Assembly: GCF_002078875.1 (NCBI RefSeq)
Contig: NC_034413.1
Coordinates: 58,958,433 to 59,022,432, forward strand
DNA: 64,000 bases
Source: Numida meleagris
Taxonomy: Eukaryota > Chordata > Aves > Galliformes > Numididae
Reading direction: 5' to 3'
This document shows, in pieces, positions 21,555-33,700 of the stretch. Under the pieces are notes generated by a model. That model saw only the letters and a list, made by a program, of their open reading frames with translations. It did no database searches and was not told the DNA's origin. A program made the translations under genes and the position numbers. Position 1 is the first letter of the stretch. Every line of letters starts with the position of its first letter.

Positions 21555-21846
21555 GCCCTATGGGTGCTGGCCTCTATTCCCAGGTAACTAGCCATAGGAT
21601 GAGAGGTGATGTCCTTAAGTTGCACCAGGGGAGGTTCAGGTTGGATGTTAAGAAAAATTTCTTCTCCGAAAGAGTGGTCGGGCACTGGCACAGGCTGCCC
21701 AGGGAGGTGGTTTAGTCCCTGGAGGTGTTCAAGAACTGTGGAGATGTGGCACTGAGGGATGTGGTTAGTGGGCATGGTGGGGATGGGTTGCAGTTGGACT
21801 GGGTAGTCTTAGTGGTCTTTCCAACCCCACTGATTCTATGATTCTC
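21555..21846 (+). mobile_element. CR1 LINE fragment, about 290 bp
   Basis: It contains GTTGCACCAGGGGAGGTTCA, GGTTGGATGTTAAGAAAAAT, GGCACTGGCACAGGCTGCCC and AGGGAGGTGG, and ends CCCACTGATTCTATGATTCT. This is the CR1 3' UTR up to the terminal octamers, 5'-truncated. Open frames on both strands in this region are CR1-derived. Confidence 0.95.
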
Positions 21847-23577
21847 TTTCTATCCCCACTCATCCCTGAGCCCTGTCTTTCATCAACTCTTCCCCATCTT
21901 TGTGCTTCTCACCATGCCCTCTCACCTTGCTATATTCTCTTCTCTCCCCCCTCACAGCTAGCTTTCCAACATATTTTTTTTTCCTGTATGAATTATGTAC
22001 AGCATTTTTTAAAAGAAAATGAAGTTGCTGCTTCTTATATATTCAAGCAGCAAAAGCAGGCTGCATGGAAAAATCCCTGTTTGCAGACAAGTAATTGAGT
22101 GGTCCTCCTTTCCCATAAAACTTCTTCAAAATTCTGACTTACACAAAATCTCACTAAATTGTGTGCATCACTGCCTAAAGCCTTGGCATGGTGAGGTAAT
22201 TAGACATGTAAAATCACAGGTCAGGTGTGATACTGTAAAGCTGAAGTGTCAGTGCTGTGTTAGCACTCACGTGGTTAGTGCAAAATGTGCACAACTGAAC
22301 ATGGTGATGTTTGCTTATAGATCTGATGCTAAAAGGGTGAAAGGAGGGGATGGAAGGTGTTCCAGTTAGAACAGAAACTGATAAAAAGTTTTGTTCAAAA
22401 TACAATCTAACTTGAGATTGTGCTATGTTTCCTGAAATGGTAATTGTAATCCTTTAAAGGGCCCAAAGATTTAGTGCGAATCCCATGAGACACGGATGAG
22501 TTGAGATGATCTGGTTTAATTCTCTGCTCTACCACAAATTCTTGTTTAATCTTGGCAAAACTCTGAGGATAAAATTAAGACTCTTAATTAAAGGCTGAGC
22601 GAAATTAGGTCCCTCATTACTGCAATGCTTTTGGAAATGTTTAGTCTTTGACCTTCTCTATTTTCAAAATACGCTTCAACGTTCATCCTGATAACGTCAC
22701 TAGCACAAGCCCACTAAAAACTGTGCAGTTACAAGTGAGAGGGCAAATAGCTGTGGCCTCACAGGCCACAAACAACCCAACCAACAAAACAAATAAACAA
22801 CCAAAAAATCACCAACTGTCCTACAGTTGCTACTGAGTTCCTAAACAAAATAAGTAACAACTACAGACTACAAAATATGTGACATCTGAACAACCTTAAA
22901 TACTGCAAACAGCAGCTTTCTTCTTGCTTCCATTTCAAAAACCATTGCACTGAGTGGAAATTAACCCCATTTGCCCTTCAAGCCATTATTAATTATGAAG
23001 TTACCTATCAGTATTACGCCAACTCAGCAATATTTGATCATATCTATATTTCCGTCAAGAGAACTCAGCCCAAATAATAAAAATAATCTGAAGAAACAAC
23101 AACTAAAGATAAATTTTCTGATTAAATATTGATGCAGAAATTATTATTTATGTTTCCTGGCTTTTCTACATTTAGTACTGGTTAGCAGTGTCCCTCACTC
23201 ATGAAACATTAATGCTCTATTTTTATAGCTCACTTCTGTTCTTAATCTGAGTTATTTTATGAAATAGCTCCTTTTTATGGCACTGAGGATTCAGATTTTT
23301 TCTGCCTATTGAGCCACACCATTATTGTCACCTCAAGTGTAACCAGATTTTTTAAGAACTAGTTTCAGAAGGAGCTCTTTGTTACCCTGTACAGATTAGT
23401 TGTGGTGATTTGAGTCTGCTCATGTCCACAGGCTACAGAGCATCCTTCAGACTTTGCTCTAGGTGTTACGCTCCTGTCATAAATGTAAATCTTATAAATT
23501 TTGTATATACGAAGTACCAAATCAGTGCAATCTCAACTACATATAGTATTAGCTATATGAGTTCATAAAACACCATT
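21847..23577. other. Intergenic, no gene seen
   Basis: Single-copy AT-rich sequence apart from a MIR-like remnant at 22475-22575. A 116-codon open frame at 22019-22369 (plus) is unrecognised. The AT-rich stretch 23030-23165 contains several ATTA/TAAT cores and could be noncoding conserved sequence. Confidence 0.5.
22475..22575 (+). mobile_element. MIR-like tRNA-derived SINE remnant
   Basis: CTGGTTTAATTCTCTGCTCT followed by ACCACAAATTC and TTAATCTTGGCAAAACTCTG follows the MIR-type core (TTCAATTCCCAGCTCTACCAC, then GACCTTGGGCAA). It is heavily diverged, as expected for an ancient amniote SINE. The call is from memory of the consensus. Confidence 0.5.
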
Positions 23578-23680
23578 GAACAACAGGATGGTCACAGCCG
23601 GTCAGACCGTGGTTCACTTAGCTCAGTGTCCAACGTCCAGGCAGGACTGGTCACAGATACTTGGGAAAGGGTGTAATAAA
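23578..23680 (-). mobile_element. Ancient CR1/L3-like relic
   Basis: AACAGGATGGTCACAGCCGG, GGTCAGACCG, CTTAGCTCAGTGTCCAACGT and ACTTGGGAAAGGGTGTAA resemble the 'GGGTCAGACCAAAGGTCCATCTAGCCCAGT' region found in old amniote CR1-class elements. It is much more diverged than the neighbouring avian CR1 copies. Family assignment and strand are tentative. Confidence 0.4.
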
Positions 23681-23738
23681 GAACAACAGGTATAACAAAT
23701 AAAAGAATAATGCTTTCTTACAATATCTTCTCAGATTT

Positions 23739-23875
23739 CATAGAATCATAGAATGGTTTGGGTTGGAAGGGACCTCAAAAATCATACAGTTCCAACCCCC
23801 TGCCTTGGGCAGGGTTGCCACCCAATAAATCAGGCACTAGATCAGGTTGCCCAGGGCCCCATTTCATCTAATCCA
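23739..23875 (-). mobile_element. CR1 LINE fragment, 3' end
   Basis: CATAGAATCATAGAATGG and TTTGGGTTGGAAGGGACC, then TTGCCACCCA and GGTTGCCCAGGGCCCCAT are antisense CR1. The intact tail and lower divergence make it one of the younger copies here. Confidence 0.95.
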
Positions 23876-24494
23876 CAGCTCAGAAACCTTCTCAGTCAGA
23901 GATGAAGTCTTGGTGTTTGACAGCCTCGTATAGTTTTTATTCGCGTATTTGTCAGACGTACTTTGTGGGATGCACAGCCTTCTGCAGCATGAGTTATCCA
24001 AACGCACCCTGCAAAATGCCAACTGTTCTTCTTTGTGTGGAACCCATCATGTGAAAGTTACACTGGGTTCCTCCAAGTTTTGTGTTTTGAAAAGCAATGA
24101 GCAATCATTCCTCAGTGACCTTTCTTGGTGATTTTCCATCCAGTGCCACTCTTTGAGGCCCAGGTGTCCTTTTTTGTCACTCGTCAAAAGAAAACCATTC
24201 CCTACCTTTGATCACCTTTAGAATGCTTTGACATCACAAGTTTTTCTGGGAAATGACAAAGGTCCCAGCAGAGCAGGGACTACTGACTGTGATTTTTGCA
24301 CATTTCTCCTCTATTACTTCTGTTAATACTCTGCATAAAGTTCTATGGGAAATTTCACTTTAAAGGAACTTTAGAATAACTAATCAGTAAAAGAGATTGA
24401 ATTTTCAGTGTCATGAAAAATGTTTATGTTCTCCCTTAAGTTTTGTCTTGCTTATGTGCCGAAAAAATGCAGCAATTCAGAGCAGATCTTGTCC

Positions 24495-24610
24495 TGGTGT
24501 AAGTCGAATGGCTCCCACAGCTGGTGTATATTGATGTAGCTTTATTGATTGCAGGAGTGCTACGCTGATTTATATCAAGCAAGGATCTGGGCCTCTGTTT
24601 CCCAGCAGAA
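24495..24610. repeat. Ancient amniote inverted-repeat element (tentative)
   Basis: CTGGTGTAAGTCGAATGGCT near the left and GCTGATTTATATCAAGC then GGATCTGGGCC at the right recall the ancient amniote repeat with halves CCAGTGTAAATC and GATTTACACCAG...ATCTGGCCC. It is heavily diverged and identified by eye only. Confidence 0.35.
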
Positions 24611-24769
24611 CCCAGTAGAAAGTAAAACTTTGTTTTAATACAAGTTAAGGGAGTAATTCTGTTGAACCTCATTCTTGTGCCAGGTACATGTTCCTAATGA
24701 GAATTTTTAAAATCTTACAAGCCTTTAAGAGACAACATCTCTGATAACAGCAGTATATCTCTGCTGTGG

Positions 24770-24781
24770 CCACCAGATGGC
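24770..24781 (+). promoter_or_regulatory. CTCF-like site
   Basis: CCACCAGATGGC matches the CTCF core CCASYAGRKGGC at every position and sits in the context TGTGGCCACCAGATGGCCAT. Its plus orientation is opposite to the site at 2368-2355, so the pair is divergent and not in the convergent arrangement typical of a loop. Confidence 0.5.
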
Positions 24782-25803
24782 CATATTTCTGAACGCACTG
24801 CACCAGGAGTGCTGTAGCACAGGAAGTGAATTTATGTATTTCAGATGGAAAAGGCAGTCACCAGCAATAATGGTATCGTGCTTATGGCACTTGTTGTGTC
24901 TCTCCTGCCTGTCTGATATCACTGAATTAAAAAACCCTGCAGGAATCAGCGGATACTGGTATCCTTCAGGAGAGGGAAGAAGCCAGGAGATAGCAAGCAG
25001 TGCGTGAACTGGATGTGACTCCTGATCCCTCCCAGATGACACATCAAACTCTTATTTTGTCTGTGCCAGATTGCTCGTTGGCTCAGAGACAAGTGCCATC
25101 GAACCTCTGCCCATCAGGCACAGAGAAACTGCCCTGCACAACTCATCTGATGTCACTGACACCATAAAATAAGAAGCTGGATGAATACACACAGCGTGTC
25201 CATAAAAAGGGATGGAGGAAAGACATAACTCTTGAGTTTGAACACAAGGTGTGCTGAAGGCAGTGCTGGTCTGCCCCAGGTTATTGGATCAGCAAATCTA
25301 ACTAACGTGCCAAGCTGTTCATCAGCAAATCAGAGTGCATCCTTGTTGATAAAGCATAGCTTTCTAACATTGCTTTCTAATAACAGCTTTCTAATGTGCC
25401 ACACAGCTGAGGTTCAGAATGGAGGAAGGCCAATACCTCTGTAGTTTTTATGGCTATTTTAGTAAACTAATTCCTCCATTTTATAATTAGAAACTGCAAA
25501 TCACCTAGTAATCTCTCAGTAATTATATGAAGTTTGTTTTTATTTAATCTATCTTATCAATTTAGATTTTATCAAGAACTTCAGAGGATTATGTATGTAT
25601 TTATTTATGTGCCTACTGACACATACGAGAGAGGAACAGAGGAGGGAATTAGAGATTGGAAATTAAGGGGTCACAAATCTCCCAAAAAAGTTTTAACTAA
25701 ATATGTCTTTGCCAGCTCCTGCACCCACCCTTCACAGCTAAACATAGAACTTCACTGCCTCTTTTTTTACCTACAGGGAACTGAAACATACAGATAAAAT
25801 GGG

Positions 25804-25871
25804 CCTGATCCAGCTCTCACTGAATTATTCTACAGAAATCTCACTTTGACTTGAGCAGGAACAGGATCAGG
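25804..25871. repeat. Short element with inverted CCTGATCC ends
   Basis: CCTGATCC at 25804-25811 and GGATCAGG at 25864-25871 are perfect inverted ends of a 68-bp unit. The inner sequence (CTCACTGAA and TTTGACTTGAGC) fits the ancient amniote palindromic repeat GGCCTGATCC...TTGACTTCAATGGG...GGATCAGGCC. Confidence 0.45.
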
Positions 25872-28800
25872 ATGGAACAAGTTACAACAGGGTTGTAGTA
25901 ACAGCCTCTGTTGATGGAAGAAATCAGATGATGAACTTTTGACTCATTGTCTAGTTCCTCCACTACTTAGCTGTCTAATAAACATCTCTTTGACCCCAGT
26001 CTAAGAGTATGTACGTAACCACTTGAAAAATTCAGGGATGTGACCCAATGGGACTACTTATGAACGTTTTTATGCAGATTCTCAGGCACTCTGCTAACAC
26101 TCGATTCACTCTTTGACAAGACCTTTCAGATATTATATTTTCCTTTTATTTCTCTATGTATATTGAAAAGACAAAAAGCAAAACAAAACAGGAATCCAAG
26201 CAACAGAAGCTGATGTTGACTTGCAAAGCAGCTTGCTGGTTTGTTACTATTCTTTTGTAATTACGACAGAGAAAAAGAGTTCATCAAGAAAACAGCTTGT
26301 CTTCATTGCTCATGTCAGTCTCAGTAAGATTATAATGTCTGCTTTTGCAGCAAAGCTTCACCTTCAGCAGCCCCTGTCCATCAGTCTAATGGGCATCCCT
26401 TGCACAGAGCTGCATTGTATATATAAATAGCCAAGACAAGCAAAATATCAGTTTCTCGTATTTCAGGAAAATTGTATCAAACAGCTCTTCAAATAAAGTG
26501 TTTGCAGGGAGTAACTTTTATATGTCAGCAGACCGGTGCTTTAACACCATAGAGATTCCTTATTCAACTGCAGATAATTAAATAACGCTTAAAAATGTGC
26601 CTGTATTGTAATTCCAGTATTTTAAGAGAAGTAACACAGCAAGTATTAAGGTGGCATACACCTATTATTCTCTCTCTGGCATTTAGAATTGGGAAGGAAT
26701 AAAGAAATTTGCAAATGTGAGTTTGAATTAGATCAGGAGACTGGTGAATATTTTAGCATTGTCTGCCAGAAATGTTTCTGAACGATTCAGCTCTCATAAA
26801 AAAAAACTACTGGAACTTCAAACAGAAGCTGTATGTGAAATGCATGCACTCTTCTTCTGATATCCCCATGGCAAGATCCCAGATGCATGAAGAATAAGTG
26901 GTAAGGAGCATTTTGTGCTCTCCTGATCATTATGCAGCATTATCACAGTCTTCATAAATTTTAGACTTGAATCAGGACTTTGTGAGCATAATATAAAAAT
27001 TCAGAACCAAAAGAAGGCACTCATTCCAATTCCATGAAAAAGTAAAATAAGAGAAAAGAAGTGAATGGGACAACTGAATCCAGCATAATCCTCAATGGCA
27101 GGATCGGTCATGGTCTCACAATTTATCTGCTGACAATATTTTTGCAGGCATCTAAAAAAAAATTAACTGAGGATTTGACAGAGGATGGTGGGGAGGCTTT
27201 TAGGCTTCCCTGAGAAACTTCTCCCAGACAGCACACAGAGTGGCATGAAATCCAAGAGTGTTTGTTGGAAAGTGGGCACCAGGGCAGAGTGGAGACGATG
27301 GGCTGGCCTCTCCTCGGCTGGTGAGACATGGAAATGGAAGGTAAACTATAAAAGACAGTTGCAAGAGGGGCAACTGTCTCATATTTAAAAGATTTAAATA
27401 AATTATTAAAGCTTAACAGAAAAATGACTGCTGTCCTCATTACTCCTTATTGAAGAAAGTCACTGATTTGTACAGCAGTTAAATAGATGCTCATTCTGCA
27501 AATCACTCTTAAATATTTCTTACTGTCCCTCTGCTAGACATTGAGGTTGCATGACCTCTCCTTAATCTGCTTCACAGATTCATTAAGACATTAAGGAAAG
27601 TGGATTGAGTTTACCCCCACTCATTTAGCCTGAAGTGGATTAGGGAAGGCTAATCCATTTCCTACAGATTTGGGGTTACTAAACCTTCCAACATCACTAT
27701 AAAATCTGGAAAATCATGTTTATTTATGACCACATTAAAATAAAAAAAGCTTGAGCCTGACATGTCCTTTGATCAAACAAGAGATTTAGACTTTTTCACA
27801 GCCCTACAGCTTGTGAAATGCCTTACAAGAGGCTGTATTAAGACATTGGCATAGCCTGCATTGCACATGCTCCATACGGACAGGTTTCTAATGGTTCCTG
27901 GGGTCTTATCCCTTTCCATAAGGAAGAAGAGAACTGCATGAGAGGGAAGAAAGCTCTGACTTTGTACAGCCGATCCTGGGGGCCCTTGCACTAGTTGTGA
28001 GAGCAACCAGGGCAGCAAGTCCTGAAAGAGGAAGAATTTCACCAAGTGCTGATAAGATCCCTTAGTCCAGAACTGCTTTATGGTAAAACTTTTAGAAATT
28101 TGGAAATGAGGTGGTGTTTCCAAGCAGAGGGATCCGAGCTCTACACCACTCACCTGCTTAGGATAAAGAAAGCCATGAGAAGGATGTGTCTCTCAGAGCT
28201 GAGCAGAGAGGAATTGGGGGGAAGAGAGGGAACAAAGTTTGGCCTTCAACACTCATCATTCTGTCCCCAGTCAGCTCCATCATGTATTTGTTTTCCATTG
28301 TCTCATGGTGGTCCTGGCCTTGTGTAAGCATGGGTGAAGCATCTGGATGTGTCCTGGCTGGTTTGGTCTATCAGATATTCTGTTTTAATTGCTTCCATTG
28401 CAGAGAGCAAAAGAAAATTCACTGTGCTACTTCACACCCTATCTGAAAAGTTTCACTTGGCATTTTTTAAAACAGTGTCTTTGCATGAAAAATTACCTAT
28501 GTCTGTATGGTTGTTACGGTCAGACCTACATTTAATCTCACAGGCACCAAACTGCTTAACAGCACATGATGCAAGAATAAAATTAGTAAATGAAGGCAGT
28601 TTTTTATCTGCATGTTGAGTTGGGTAGAGAAACCCAAGGATCATTCTTCATAGAGGGCAGATAATCTACTTCGGGGGAGAAAGACTGTTAGATGAAGATC
28701 TCCGTCTTTAAAATAAGCACCTGATTATTCAACTTGGGTTTAAATTGTTTCCCTTGTACAACAGAAGTTTTAATTTAAGATTTGTTTTAGAGATTGTACC

Positions 28801-30603
28801 TTGCATTTAAAATCTCCTTTGTGTGTAATCTTCTGCCATCTCCTTTGTTCTTGTCAAATGGATGAAGGAAGGAACTACTGCCAGCATTTTGTTTTGCATT
28901 TGGCATATTGCTACAAACTGTACACACAAACCTCCATAAAAGCTTTTATTCACCATCTTTTATTAAGAACCTTTGTGCATGTGACTGTTTATAACCATGT
29001 ATATTTGCATGAAGAGATCACTAGCCAAAATGAAAACAAAAGAAGAGCTTGAACTTCAGCAGTCTGAGAATTCATCTATCAAATTGTTAGGCACACTAAA
29101 GAATTTGGGTTAATGCATGAGAGGTTTCACCTTTGAAACCTTATGGATGCATGTCCTAGCTTATACAATGGAATCCGTCAATAAACCACAGTTCTCCAAC
29201 AGCCTTTCAATTTTTTTCATGCAGTTTTCCAACTAGTCTGATAAATTGAGACTTTTCGCATTAGAATTAGATGCTGTTCTTTGTAACTGTTATGCTGAGC
29301 ACATTTATATATGTGTAGTGCACTTTAGAGATACAAGGTAGCACTGTGTAATGTATTTATTCAGCGTTGTGCTTCTTATGTCAATACAAAATAATAAATT
29401 CTATTCTGCTTGATTACGGTGATACTGATCTCTGATTATTCCTCTGACTATATAGTGATGCTCTGGACTTCAGTAAGTGTAACTAACAGAGGGATATATA
29501 TGAAATGACAGAAATAAATAATAACCATAAAAAAGTGGAAGTACAAGGCTTTTCAGACTCCGTGTTCATTCTGCTCTCAGCTCTGACCTAGAGAGATATG
29601 ACAGGCATTTTGCAGTCTGATACGAAGCTGTAGATGGAAGTGTCTGCCTTGAGAGAAACTGCAGGTATGCAGAAAAGCTTCATGGCTATCACTGTTTCTA
29701 GCTACCCGAAGTTAAAAAGTCATTGCTGTTTTCTAATCTAAGTTCTATGCTTGCAGATGATTAATTTGCTAATGGATACGGATGAAGTCAAATGGTTAAT
29801 GACAATATATCAAAGATGGAATAGGAGAAAGGAGGGAGACATACCTTTGTCCAAACTGCCCAGATTGAAGTCAGTTAAGGGACACATTACCTTTGCTATT
29901 TGCATTGATGCAGGTGAGCACACTGCTGCTCTCATTCAGTATTTGTTACATTTAATCTGGAACTCTGCAGAGACTTTATATTTTAGGTACCGGAGCAGTC
30001 ATCTGGTACGTTGGGAAGTGGCAGATGAATAATAGCAAGTCGGAGTCTCAGTGCAGATGCATATAGCTAGAAAGCAAAGGTTTACAGTAAAAGTAGTCTA
30101 TAATAACTGTGACTTAGGGTTTTGGAAATTGAAAAGCCTGGCTACATCTCTAACTGTAATGAGTGCAGATCTCAAGCTTGCCCACAAGACCCAGGGGTTT
30201 AGGTGGGAGCTGGAAGAACGGCTGTCAGACCTACATCCTTGACATCTCTTTGGGGTCCTTTGGAACACAGTAAGATGCAGTTACCCCTTGTTTTCCATTT
30301 TTTTCCTTTGGAGAAAAATTTAAAAACTATGAGATAGCAAAAAAATATTATATATTTTTGATCCTTTTCTACTTTGAACTCTGTGATGATACCTCACCTA
30401 CATGAAGAAAATCACCCAAAGAGATTGCAGTACTCAGTTTGTGGATATCTGAACCTTCACCAGTGTGTGTTATTGTTTCTAGCTTTCTTTTGATCAGAAT
30501 TTGAAAAACATGAAAAACTTAAACTTTAAGAAATGGTCTACAAATTATGAGATTTGTAATAATGCTGTAAATGAGCCACACCATGAGGTTCTAGTGTAAA
30601 CAG

Positions 30604-30778
30604 ATCATAGAATCAGAGAATCATTAAGGTTGTAAAAGACCACTAAGGTCATCCAGTCCAACCATTGGCCCACCTCCACCATGTTCATTAACCATGTCCC
30701 TCAGTGACACATCTCCACAATTCCTGAACATCTCCAGGGATGGTGACTCTACCACCTCCCAGGGCAGCCTGTGCCTAT
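30604..30778 (-). mobile_element. CR1 LINE fragment, 3' end
   Basis: ATCATAGAATCAGAGAATCA, then GGTTGTAAAAGACC, GTCATCCAGTCCAACCATTG, CTCCAGGGATGGTGACTCTA and CCACCTCCCAGGGCAGCCTG are antisense CR1, 5'-truncated with the tail preserved. Confidence 0.95.
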
Positions 30779-33700
30779 AATGATGTTGCCTTTGCAGTCA
30801 GTTCATATTGTTATGTTCTCATTTATTCATAGATTTTCTGATGTGCTTTTTTCCCCTTCCTTCTCTGTAACTCAGAGGCATATTTCTCCTCTATAGGATA
30901 GGGCTGTTGTACTTAAAAGGCAGATCGAGTTTACAGCAATGCAAAATCAAAGGTAACACTTTGCCTGGTAGTAGCCATCTATAAGCTGACCCACTGCAGT
31001 AAAGTTAAAGTCACAGATCTCTCTTCCCTGACTTCTGCCTGTGAAGGAATCTAAGGCAATCTCAGACACCTGTTCTTTTCATCTTCAAGCCTTAGCTTAA
31101 ATATTAACAATACCGTGTTCCATTTCCTTCATTTCAAATCTGAAGAAGAGATGCATGAATTATGGATTTTCTTCTCAAAATCTTTCTGTTCTGTGATTGT
31201 TTTAATGGTCATGAGACATGCTGGACTGATCAGTTTTCAAAGCAATGCCTTGTATTTTTTAGGAAGACGTAGGAATGCTTTGGTGCTTTGTCACTCTCTG
31301 CTGCCTCTCAGATGGAGGAGTACCCTTGGGATGTCACTACACAAGCTGGTCTTTGTGTCCTCTTCTGCACTGTAACCAATGAATACTAAACTTGATGCTG
31401 GATTCAATGATATGCACACAGAGATTTCAGCATTTTGAACTCCTTTATCAGGGTTTTGGCTGAGATAAAGTTTAATTTTCTTCACAGAATCTTATGTGAT
31501 GCTATGTTTTGAATTTTTGATGGAAATAGTGGTGATAGCTAACCAATATTTTAGTTGTTCCAGAGCAGCACTTACAAAGAGACAAGGATTTTTCTTCTCC
31601 CAGGTATGTGCCTGCACTTGTTTGGGAAATTCCTGATCCCAAAGATGAGAAAGTGTTGTTTCATTTCACCTTTTTTCAGGCAACTCGAGCTCCCTGAGCG
31701 CTGCCTGGCCACAGCTACATGAGCCAGGCATGGGATAAGTGAGCAGAACTGCCATGGCTGTGGCTCTGGTAATAAACAAAAGGAGATCTTCCACATTCCC
31801 AGGCTGTTTTTCTCACCATCATGTTTTTCTTCATAGCATTATGTCTTTTCCTGCTCATCCTGTAAGCAGCATCTTTATCGTGCCCTCAATATCTCGTGGC
31901 AGTGAGCCCCAGAGTGTGCTCTATCGAACAGTAATTCATCCTCTGAATTTTACATCTGGACAGAATAATTTCTTTGTTCTGGGAGAGTAAATAAGAATGT
32001 CAGATCTACCTTCCTTAGGTCACGTCTCTCAATACTATGAATTTTCCAACTCTACTCCTCTCTAAACAATAATAAGCTATTTCATTTTCTTCTGTCATTA
32101 TCTGTAATGGACTTTCAGAGCTAAGAGAGGTGAGAATAAATATAAGAAGGGATCATTGTTTTTTCACAGAAAGCTGATCATATAACTTTTCTTCTACACA
32201 TCTCTCAACTGTTTACTTATTTATTGATTTAGAAGAGGAGTGGGAGCAGGTAGTGGTGATAGAGACAGCAATAGTGGGAGGGTAGCTCCAAATGAGTTTG
32301 GAGAAGATGCTGGAAAACAAGAAATGAAATCATTGAGAATGTAACTCAAGAAAAACTACAGGGCAGGATTAGCATGGGTAAAAATATGTGGAAAAGGTAA
32401 AGGAAAGTTAAAGAGAGCTGAATGGAACAACTTATTTGTGGTAGCACTAGCTGAAAGATTTTATTGGCATACTGATGAAGAATGTTTCTCTTCTTGCAAC
32501 CCAAAGATAAAAGTAAAATATAGACCATATAAGGAACATATATCTACTGCTAATATATATTAATAAAAATGCTTAGATATTTTTCTAGTGAAATGTACAT
32601 TATTTCACTAAAAGGTTTTTGTACTGAGAACACAAAAATTATTGAAAATAATTCTGCACCAATTGCATTAGATATTTTTAATAGCTGAAAAAAGCAATTA
32701 AAATAGTGGAGTCACGAACATTCAGATATGAATACGAGGCACAAAGAGTGAAGAAGGAAGTGAAACCTGAACATGCTGATTCCCCACATATTCCTCCAAT
32801 GACAAGTCACTTCTTCATTAAATGTTAGAGTCTTTTTTTTTTCCTTTTTTTTTGGTAAGTCTAGACTATTTTTATAGTCTACAGAGGAGTACTGTGGAAT
32901 TATGGAGGTCCTTATGTGTTGGCAAACCATATATTTTATAATCACTAGAGAAGAAAAAGTTGTTCTGTAGTATCAACTTTATAATCACTGTATTGCAGCA
33001 TTTCTGCATCAAAGCTGTCAGGACAATTTCCCCACAGGAGCCCCTGCAGCAACTCCAGGCCAAGTATGACTGTAGATAATATCTCTGTGTAGTTCTTTGT
33101 TTTAATGAACTAGTTTGAACAGAAGGGCTTTGGGAACTGGCTGACAGTTTTGCTGAGGAAGAACAAAGCAGATGAAGACTCAGTTCCCACTCCTTTACAC
33201 CAAATCGTGTTGGTTAAATGAAATTAAAATTAGCAAGATTTTGGCTGATCAGATTGCAGAAACAGCAAATGAGTTGAGTTTCCAAGCTTAATGGATTTAA
33301 TAGGGCACCGGGAAGAAGATGAAGCCACACTGAGACTCCTACTTTACTTTGAAGTTGCATTTTTTGAGAGGGCTTTTTACTATCACTGTACAACACTTCT
33401 GGAAGAATCGTGTACAAAGGGCTCCTTATTACTGTCATTTAATCTAGGTCCTAATAGAATGAACAGACACGTTTAACTATTTTCAATTTTTATGTATCTT
33501 ACATAATCATAAGAAAGAGAACTGGAGGTAACATACATCAAAGCAAATGTCAGCTGTATTGGAAGTAAAATGAGATAATTTCATGGACTTGAAGGATGGT
33601 TTAAAAATCTGGGAGGGGACTGTTATCAAAAGTCACAATGTTTTGTATAGGCTTAAATGAGTATTCTAGGAGAAATTACAGTATCATCTGAGGCAAACTA

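Larger units (their letters stand above)
23876..30603. other. Long intergenic stretch, no gene seen
   Basis: About 6.7 kb of AT-rich single-copy DNA without a CR1 copy. It holds a CTCF-like motif (24770) and two ancient inverted-end elements (24495-24610 and 25804-25871). The longest open frames are near 126 codons (27773-28153, minus) and are unrecognised. Confidence 0.5.
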
